Positions 7,801 to 16,800 of a stretch of DNA of 64,000 bases are shown piece after piece. Source of the DNA: Elusimicrobia bacterium GWA2_61_42 (GTDB lineage: Bacteria > Elusimicrobiota > Elusimicrobia > Elusimicrobiales > UBA9959); the NCBI GenBank assembly GCA_001799615.1, contig MGTU01000004.1, positions 145,914-209,913 on the forward strand, written 5' to 3'. A program made the position numbers and the translations under genes. Position 1 is the stretch's first letter; each line of letters opens with the position of its first letter. The notes below the pieces were generated by a model. The model searched no databases. It saw only the letters and a program-made list of their open reading frames with translations, and was not told the origin of the DNA.

Positions 7801-10800
7801 ACACCGCCCCCAGAGGCACCTCTACCCTGGCAAACCAGCCGGCGTTCTCGGGCTTCTCCGGCACCGGCACCTCCGCCATGACCTTTGCCTGGACCGCCGC
7901 CGGCAATCCGGCCGGCACGCTGTACCGGGTGCTGTCCTCTCCGGCGCCGGACCCTTTGAGCCCGAACGGTGCGCCGGTGGCGTCTTCCGATACCTATAAT
8001 CTTTCGCTTTCCACTTCGGGCCTGACCCCGGATACTTCCTATTATTTCCGTGTGGCCGCCAGGAACAATGACGGCGTCATTACCGCCTATTCATCTCCGG
8101 AAGCCAACCCTACCCTGCCGGAGGCGCCCGCCTTTCCCGGCGTCGGCACCGTCACGGATTCTTCGGCCGATTTTATGTGGTCCGGAGGCAATAACCCCGC
8201 CGATACGTTGTACCGGGTGCTGGTTTCCCCCGCGCTCGACCCGCTGAATCCGGGCGCCGAGCTCGTTACCTCCTCGGACACCTATAACCTCTACCTCAGT
8301 TCCTCCGGCCTGGCCGTGGACAAGGCTTACTATTTCGCGGTAACGGCGCTGGGCCACGACGGCCAGCCCACCGCTTATACCGCCCCGGAGCGGGCGCGCA
8401 CCCTGGCGCGGCAGCCGGTGTTCTCTCACTTCGACGATGTGGGGGCGGCGTCCATTGACGCCAACTGGACCGCCAACAGCAACCCTCCCGGCACCCTTTA
8501 CCGGGCGGCGGTATCGGCGGCGGCGGACCCGCTTAATCCCGGGGGCGTCGAGGCTACGCTGCTGGATTCCTACGGCCTTTTTGTCAGCAGCGCCGGCCTG
8601 GCCTCCGACACCACCTATTATGTCAGGGTGGCCGCCGTTAACGGCGACGGCGTGGCTACGGCCTATACAGACGCCCGCGGCACCGCCACTCTCGCCGCTT
8701 ACCCGCCGCTGTTCTCCGGCTTCAGCGACATCCAGACCGACGCCATCCGCGTGCTCTGGGCGCCCAACGGCAACGCCGACGGCACGCTGTACCGGGTGGC
8801 GGTCTCCTCCGTGGCGGACCCGCTGAACCCGGGCGGGGCGAAGGTCACTTACGAGGACACTTACGATCTTTCGCTGGCTTCATCGGGGCTGACCACCAAC
8901 AAGCTTTATTATTTCCGTCTGGCCGCGGTGAACAAGAACGGGATCACCACCGCCTATACCGCGGCCCAGTCGGAGCGCACCCTGCAGGTGGTTACCAAAC
9001 TCTACCTGCGCGACGACGTTTCCACCGCCGCCGCGCCCGACACCGGGGAGGAGCGCCGGCTTTCCCTGCTGCGCGGCGCCGCTTCAGTGAGCTATATTAA
9101 GAACACCGTGGCGGGCGCCGTGGCGCCGCCTTCCAGCGCTCTTCAGATCACTAAAGCCGCCGGCGGCGCGGTGCAGACCTGGTATACCACGCCGCTGGAC
9201 GCCTTTACCCTTATAAGCAGCGTTACTTTCAATATCCGGGCCCTGGAGAGCGCTACGGGCGCGAACGCCGCCGTGACGGCCGTGCTTTACCGTACGGACA
9301 GCGCAGGCGTCATCATTTCCACGGTAGCCGCCGCCCTGTCGGGCCGCGGAGAGCTGACCACGGCGGATTCGGCGCAGACCTGGTCCATCCAACCCACGCC
9401 GACGGCTTTCAGCAACGGCGACAGGCTGGCCTTGCGGCTCTATATAGACGACTATAGTAACCTGGGGACGCTGACCTCGGGCCGGACGGTAACCGTGACC
9501 GTGGGCGGCCCGACGGCCAACGCGGCCGGCGACAGCTGGCTGCAGGTGCTGGAGGAACTGCGCCCCGCCCGGCCGGCCTCTATTTCAGTTACAGGAGTGA
9601 CCGCGGCGCAGCTCTCGGCCTCCTGGCCGCTGGTGAGCGAAACCACCAGCTACACGCTGGCCGCTTCCGTGAATCCCGGCGCCGAGCCGCAGCCGGTCTA
9701 TTCTTCCAGCGATACCCTCGGCAATCTCTCGGCCACACTGGCCGTTCCGACCCTTTCCCCGAACACTACCTACTACCTGTTCGCCAAGAGCAATTTCGAA
9801 GGGGTTTCCAGCGGCTGGCAGATCCGCGCGGGCACGGCCACGCTGCTGGCCTTCGCTCCTGCTTCTTCCGGCTTCGGCGCGGTGGTTTCGGGTTCCATCC
9901 TGTTCGACTGGACGGCCAACGGCAACGCCGACCCGGGCACGCTGTACCGGGTGGTTTCCTCCACGGCGGTGAACCCGCTGAACCCGCTTGGGGCTGTGGC
10001 CGTAAGCTCGCTGACCTATAATACTTATCTCAGCACGGCCGGCCTTGTTGCCGATACTACCTACTACTTCAGCGTGGCGGGCCTGAACCACAACGGCGTG
10101 GCCACCTTATACACCGCGGCCGTCGGCACGGCTACCCTGCTGGCTTTCCCTCCGGCCTCGCCGTCTTTCAGCGGCGTCGGCCAGACCGGCGTGCAGTTCA
10201 ACTGGACGGCTAACGGCAACAGGGACCCGGGCACGCGGTACCGGGTGATCTCGTCCACGGCGGCGGACCCGCTTAGCCCGCAGGGAGCGTTGACGGTCTC
10301 TTCCGATACCTACAACCTGTACCTGGCTTCTGCCGGGCTTGCCGCCAATACCACTTATTACTTCAGCGTGGCGGGCGTGAACAAGAACGGCGTGGAGACG
10401 GCTTATACTCTCGCGGCCGGTACGGCTACGCTGGCTTATGCCCCGGCTTTCGGCGCCTTCTCCGCGGTCTCGGCGGGGGAGATAGGCCTGAACTGGACCG
10501 ACGGCGGCAATCCCGCGGGGACGCTGTACCGGGTGCTCTCCTCCACCGCCTCCGACATGGGCAGCCCCTCCGGCGCCGTCCTGGCTTCTTCGGAAACCTA
10601 TAATCTGTCCCTGAGCTCCGCCGGCCTGGCCGCCGACACGACCTATTATTTCCGCGTGGCCGCGCTGAACCATAACCGCGCCGCCACGGTTTATACCGCC
10701 TTGCGCGGTACGGCCACCCTGCTGGGCTTCGACCCTGTTTTTGCCGGCTTCCAGAACGTAGACGCGGGTTCGCTGCGCTTTAACTTCTCGGAGAACGGCA

Positions 10801-13800
10801 ACGCGGCAGGCACCTTGTACCGCGTGGTCTCTTCTACCGCGCAGGATCCGCTGGCTCCGGCCGGGGCCGTGGCGGTGAGTTCCCTGACCTATAACACTTT
10901 TCTCAGCACCTCCGGCCTGGCCGCGGATACCACCTATTATTTTTCCGTGGCGGGCGTGAACAAGAACTGGGTCTCCACCGCCTATTCCGCGCCCGCGGCT
11001 ACGGCGACCCTGCTGGCCTTCCCGCCTGTTTTCACCAGCTTCACCGGCGTGGCGGAAGCCGCCCTGCAGTTCAATTTCTCGGCCAATAACAACAGGTACC
11101 CCGGCACGCTGTACCGGGTGGCCGCCTCCACGGCGGCGGACCCGCTGGCTCCGGCCGGGGCGGCCGTGGTTTCTTCGGATACTTACAGCCTCGCGCTGGC
11201 CCTGGACGCACTGTCGGCCGACACCACTTACTATTTCACGGCCGCGGGCGTGAACAAGAACGGGGTGCTTACCAGCTGGAGCCCGGCGGCTTCCACCTCC
11301 ACCCTGGCCAATGTTCCCGCCGGCTTCTTCGCCACCGGCGTGACCGAAGACTCCATGCTGCTTAACTGGGCAGCCAGCGGCAACCGCGACCCCGGCACGC
11401 GCTACCGGGTGCTGGCTTCCACCGCGGCGGACCCGGACGCGCCCTTAGGGGCCGCGGTCTCCTCTTCCGATACTTACAACCTCTATCTGAGCACCTTGCC
11501 CCTGAATCCCAGCACCGTCTACCGCTTCAGGGCTGCGGCCATCAACAATAACGGCGTGCGCACGGCCTGGAGCGACCCCGCTTTCAGCGCGCTCACGCTG
11601 TCCCCGGGGTCCATTGGCAGCCCCGCCGCCGGCGAGATCACCGGCGTGCACGTGAGTTCCCTGGCAGCGACCTGGGCCCTGGTGCCCGCCGCTACCGGGT
11701 ACACTCTCGCCGCCTCGCTGTCCCCGGACAACCCGCCAACCGCCATCGTGGCGTCCAGCGATACCCTGACCGGAGATAACCAGGCCTACGTCCCGGGCCT
11801 GGCTCCGGACACGGTCTATTACCTTTTCGCCAGGGCCAATAAGCAATGGGTTTCAGGTGACTGGTTCGCCTTCCCGGCCAGGGCCACGCTGCTGCAATAC
11901 CCGCCTGTCTTCACCTCGTTCTCCGGCGTGGCCGCAGATTCCATAGGTTTTAATTTCTCGGCCAACAACAATGTTTTTCCCGGTACCAGTTTCCGGGTGC
12001 TGGTTTCCACCGCGCCCGAACCGCTCGCCCCCGGCGCCGCGGCTTACAGTTCTTCCGACACCTATAATGTCGCGCTGACCACGGCCGGTCTGGCCGCCGA
12101 TACTACTTACTATTTCCGCGCTGCGGGCGTTAACAAGGACAACGTGCTTACGGCCTATACGGCCGTGCAGGCCACCGCCACCGCCGCTAATATCCCGGTC
12201 TTTGCCGGCTTTGCCGGGGTAGGCGCCGGGGCTGTGACTTTTAACTGGAGCGGCAACGGCAACAGGGCCCCCGGCACCTTGTACCGCGTGCTGGTCTCCA
12301 CCGCGGCGAACCCGGCCGCCCCCGGCGGGGCCCCGGTCACCAGTTCGGATACCTACAACCTCTACCTCAGCACCTCCGGCCTTGAGGCTGATACCACCTA
12401 TTATTTCAGGGCCGCGGCCCTGGGCGCCGGCGGCACGGCCACCGCCTACAGCGCGCCGGTCGGTACGGCCACCCTCGTGGCCTACCCGCCTGTCTTCTCC
12501 GGATTCACCGGCGTGGGGACAGGGAGCGTACAATTCAACTGGTCGGCCAATAGCAACAGATATCCGGGCACGCGCTACCGCGTGCTCTCTTCCACCGCGC
12601 CCGACCCGCTTAATTCCGGCGGGGCCGTGGCGGTCTCCTCCGAGACTTATAACCTGCAGCTCAGCAGCGCCGGGCTGCCGGCCAATACTACGCACTATCT
12701 CCTGGTCGCGGCCGTGAACCAGAACGGCGTGCTGACCGACTACACCGCCGTCGCCGGTACGGCCACTCTAGCCAATATCCCGGCGACAGCCCTTTCCACT
12801 TTCAGCGCGGTCGCTTCGGGCGGCTTTACCGCCGCCTGGAACGCTAACGCCAACCCCGCCGGCACGCTGTACCAGGCGCAGGTCTCCACGGCCCCGGACT
12901 TTAACTCCGGCGCGGCCGGGCAGATCGCTTCCACGGCGCCGGTCAGCGGCGAGGCCTACGCCTTTTTCGGCCTCCTGTCCAACAAGGACTATCACTTCCG
13001 CGTCCGCGCCCAAAACCTCAACGGCGTTTATACCGGCTACGCCTCGCTCGGCTCCACGCGCACCCTGGGGCTGGCCGCGCCGGCCCCGCTGCCGGTGACG
13101 CAGGTTTCCACTTATTCCATCACGGCCTCCTGGTCCCTGGTGGCCGGCGCCACCGGCTACACGCTGGCGGCCTCGGTGAACTCCGGGGTTTCGCCTTCGC
13201 CCGTTTACGCTTCCAGCGTCACTGCCGGGACTTCGGCCGCTCTGTTAAATCCGGCCCTGGGGCTGAACACGACCTACTACCTTTTTGTAAAGGCCGGCGG
13301 GCCCGGCGACGAGAGCCCCTGGGCGGCTTACCCGGCCACCTCCACGCTGGTCAATATTCCCGTCGCCCCCGGCAGCCCGTTCAGCGCGGTCGGCGACAGC
13401 GGCTTTGTCCTGTCCTGGCTGGCCAACTCCAACCCGCTGGGCGTCACCCGGTATACCGTGCAGGCTTCCACCGCCCTGGATTTCAACGCCGGCGTCACCA
13501 ATAAAATCGCCCTTTCCACGGTCCCGGAAGCCGGGCCCGGCGTTACCTTCAGCGGCCTGAGCAGCGACACCTATTACTACGCCAGGGTGCGGGCGGAACA
13601 TAATAACGGCAACTCCACCGACTGGGTAAGCCTGGGCGTGATCAAGACGCTGCTGCTGGCCCAGCTGCACGCCGCGGGCGACGGCGTGCTGATCTACGGG
13701 CAGTCGGGCAACAGCCTGCCGCAGTTCAGGGACTACGTGAGCGCCGCCAACTCTTTCAGCGCCGTGCGCAATACCGTCTCCGGCGCGGCCGGCATGCTCT

Positions 13801-16800
13801 TCACGGTGAAGACCAACCCCCTGACCACCAAGCAGGAAGCCGTCGCGGCTTACGTTAAGAGCGGCACGCTGCGCGTGCTCTGCACTGACGGCGCCAACTG
13901 GTACGAGGAATGGACCCAGACGGTAGGCGGCGCGGACGCCACCCGCCGTTTCGACATAGCTTACGAGACGAACAGCGGCGATGTGATGGTGCTCTATTCG
14001 CGCGGCGTAGCCGCGACCAATGAACTTGGCTACCGCACCAAACCCGGCTCCCTGGGCTGCGGCTCGGGCAACTGGTCGGGCGCCGCCACGCTGGACCCGC
14101 TGCGGACTTCGGGCGCGGCGCACTGGGTAAAGATGGCGCCGGACCGCAGGGCTGATTACGACAATATCGCGGCGATCTGGGCCGACGCCAATTCCGACCT
14201 GTCGGCCATGGTCTGGAACGGCAGCGCCTGGGAGAACGAACCGGCCGCGGCCCTGGAGACCTCGCTGGAGATCGTGTCGGCCGCGCAGGACGTGGAGAGT
14301 TTCGCCGTGGAGACGGAATCCCTCACGGGCGACATCATGGTGCTCTGGGGGCACAGCGGCGGCGGCGACGGCGTCAACGGCGTGCGCTACGCCACGGCCA
14401 CCTGGACCGGCCTCAGCCCGGAACACGCCTGGGGCGGGGTGGTTAACGCCCCCAACGCCTATGACGACGCCACCAACCTGGACCTGGCCGCCAACCCGGC
14501 CTCGGACGAAATGGTCTACGCTTCCATAGGCAACGCCGGCTCGGACCTCCAGGCCGGCTACTGGAACGGATCGATCTGGGCGAATTCCTCCAACCTCGAT
14601 ACCTCCGCGCAGACGCCGCTGGCCGGCACCAAGCTGGTGTCCGCCGCCTGGATAAGCTCCACCACGGCTACGCGCAGCATTGTAACCTACAACGACTCCG
14701 CAGTCACCAACCTGGGCTGGTACGTCGGCAACGGCTCCACTTTCACGGTCCAGACCGACTTCACGCCTTCCCCTGTTTTTGCCAACCCGCAGCGCTATCA
14801 CGACCTGAAACAGGACCCCGTGAAGAGGAATACCCTGGTCCTCACGCTGGCGGATTCCAACGCCGACCTTTTCGCCAAGCGGCTGGTGATGACCTCCGCC
14901 GCCGCTTTCACCTGGACCAACGCCGAAGGCGGGGCGGCGCTGGAAGCCAACCTGGGCTCGGCCCTCTCCGGCGGCTACTCTTTCGTCTTCTGGCCCGCCC
15001 CTCCTACCACTACCTTCGAACAGAGCGCTTACCGCTTCTTCGCCAATACCGCCACCACCGACGTCGGTGCTCCGCTGGCGGCCCAGGACGCCCTGGCTGT
15101 CCTGCCCGCAGCCGGAGACCCGTTCCGGCTCAGGACCCTGGTGAATATAGGCCAGGTGGACCTGCCGGTCTCCAGCCAGAGTTTTAAGCTGCAGTTCGCG
15201 GGCCAGGGCGACGGCACCTGCGAGGCGCTCTCCAACGGCGTCCCCGCCGACTGGACCGACGTGACAAGCCTCACGGCCGTGGCTTTCAATAACAACGCGC
15301 CGGCGGACCGCGCCGCGCTGACACCCAACGCCGAAGACCCGCAGCACGGCGTGCAGGCGAATATCAACCAGGTTTACGCCGAATCCGGCGGCTTCTCCAA
15401 CTCGGCCGCCGGGATAGCCCGCAACCGCGACGGCCTGTGGGACCTGGCGCTGAAAGATAACGGCATGGCTCCCGGCGCGGTGTACTGCCTCAGGCTTGTC
15501 AGGGACAGCGGGGTGCCCCTGGAATTCTACGGCGCTTATCCGCGCGTGGTCTCCCCGGCCGTCCTGGCCCTTAACGAGGTCTACCCTTCCGCGGCCGCGG
15601 CCGCCGACGACTGGGTGGAGTTCTATAATAATTCCCAGAGCACGGTGCCGCTCACCGGCTGGCGGCTGGACTACGTGGAGAACACCATCGACCTGGGCGG
15701 TTCGGCCAATACGGTCTGGACCGGGCAGACGGGGCAGTATGTGAACGCCATGTCCACCTTCCTCGTCACCGGGCTCTCCCTGGACCTGAACGGGGCCCAG
15801 AGCTATCACGTCAAACTGCTCGACGCCGCCGGCGGGCTGGTGAGCCAGGCGCAGTGGCCGGCCGGCCTGCAGCCCGGCCAGTCGTTCGCGCGCATCAGCG
15901 ACGGGCACCCTGATTATTTCGAGATAGACCCTACGCCTACCAAAGGCTACGCCAATTACGTCTCTACCGACGCCCTGACCATAAACGAGGTCTCCTATGG
16001 GGCGCTCGAATCGGAGTTCATCGAACTCTACAGCTCCGACCCGGCTTCCACCCGCCCGCTCGCGGGCTACGCGCTGCGCAACGCGGCGGCCTCCGCCGCC
16101 GGGCAGGTTTTCAGGTTCACGCGCAAGATCTACCCGCTGGATTTCACGGCGCTGGACGGCTCTTCGGCCGACAATGGCGGCCGTTCTTACGCCTCCGTCT
16201 TCGGGGCGCAGGGCCTGTCGGCCGCCGGGGATTTCCTGGCCCTGGAAAATTCCAGCGGTTCCACCGTCAGCCACCTCACCTGGCAGTCCGGCGCCGGCTA
16301 CACCAGGTATAATTACGCCGCGCAGCTGGTCTCTTACGTAAACCCGGCGCCGGCCCTGGCTGTCCATTCCATAACCCGCGGGCCCGCCGACGGCGCGCAT
16401 ACCGGGGTGGACTCCGCGGATTTCTCCGCCTCCACCGGCACCACGCTGGCCTCGCGCAATAACGGCGCCGCTACGGCCGCGGCCAATACGCTGCATTACC
16501 CGGACCCCGCTGCCGGCGCCAGGTACCTGTCGCGCAGGTTCCCGCTGCGCCTGACCCTCGGGGCCGACGTCTCCGCGGGGCGCGGCAATAACATCGTGCT
16601 GACGCGGCGGTCCGGTGCGGCCGACCCGGCCTCCCCGCACGTCTACAGGCTGGAGAATATCGGCTTCGATCTTTCTTCGCTGGCGGAGCAGGCCACTGTC
16701 CAGTTCGGTCTGCAGTTCGGGGACCAGGACTCCGGGGTTCTCGTGAGCGGAACTCTTTACCGGCTTATCCTTAACTCCGGTACCGGCGCCGCCACGGCCC

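Noticed and set aside
4872..13650. Repeated GC-rich DNA in the giant gene as a CRISPR or tandem satellite
   Set aside because: Repeats follow codon frame at about 85-90 residues and vary at third positions, which is FN3 module repetition; no short direct repeats with spacers exist.
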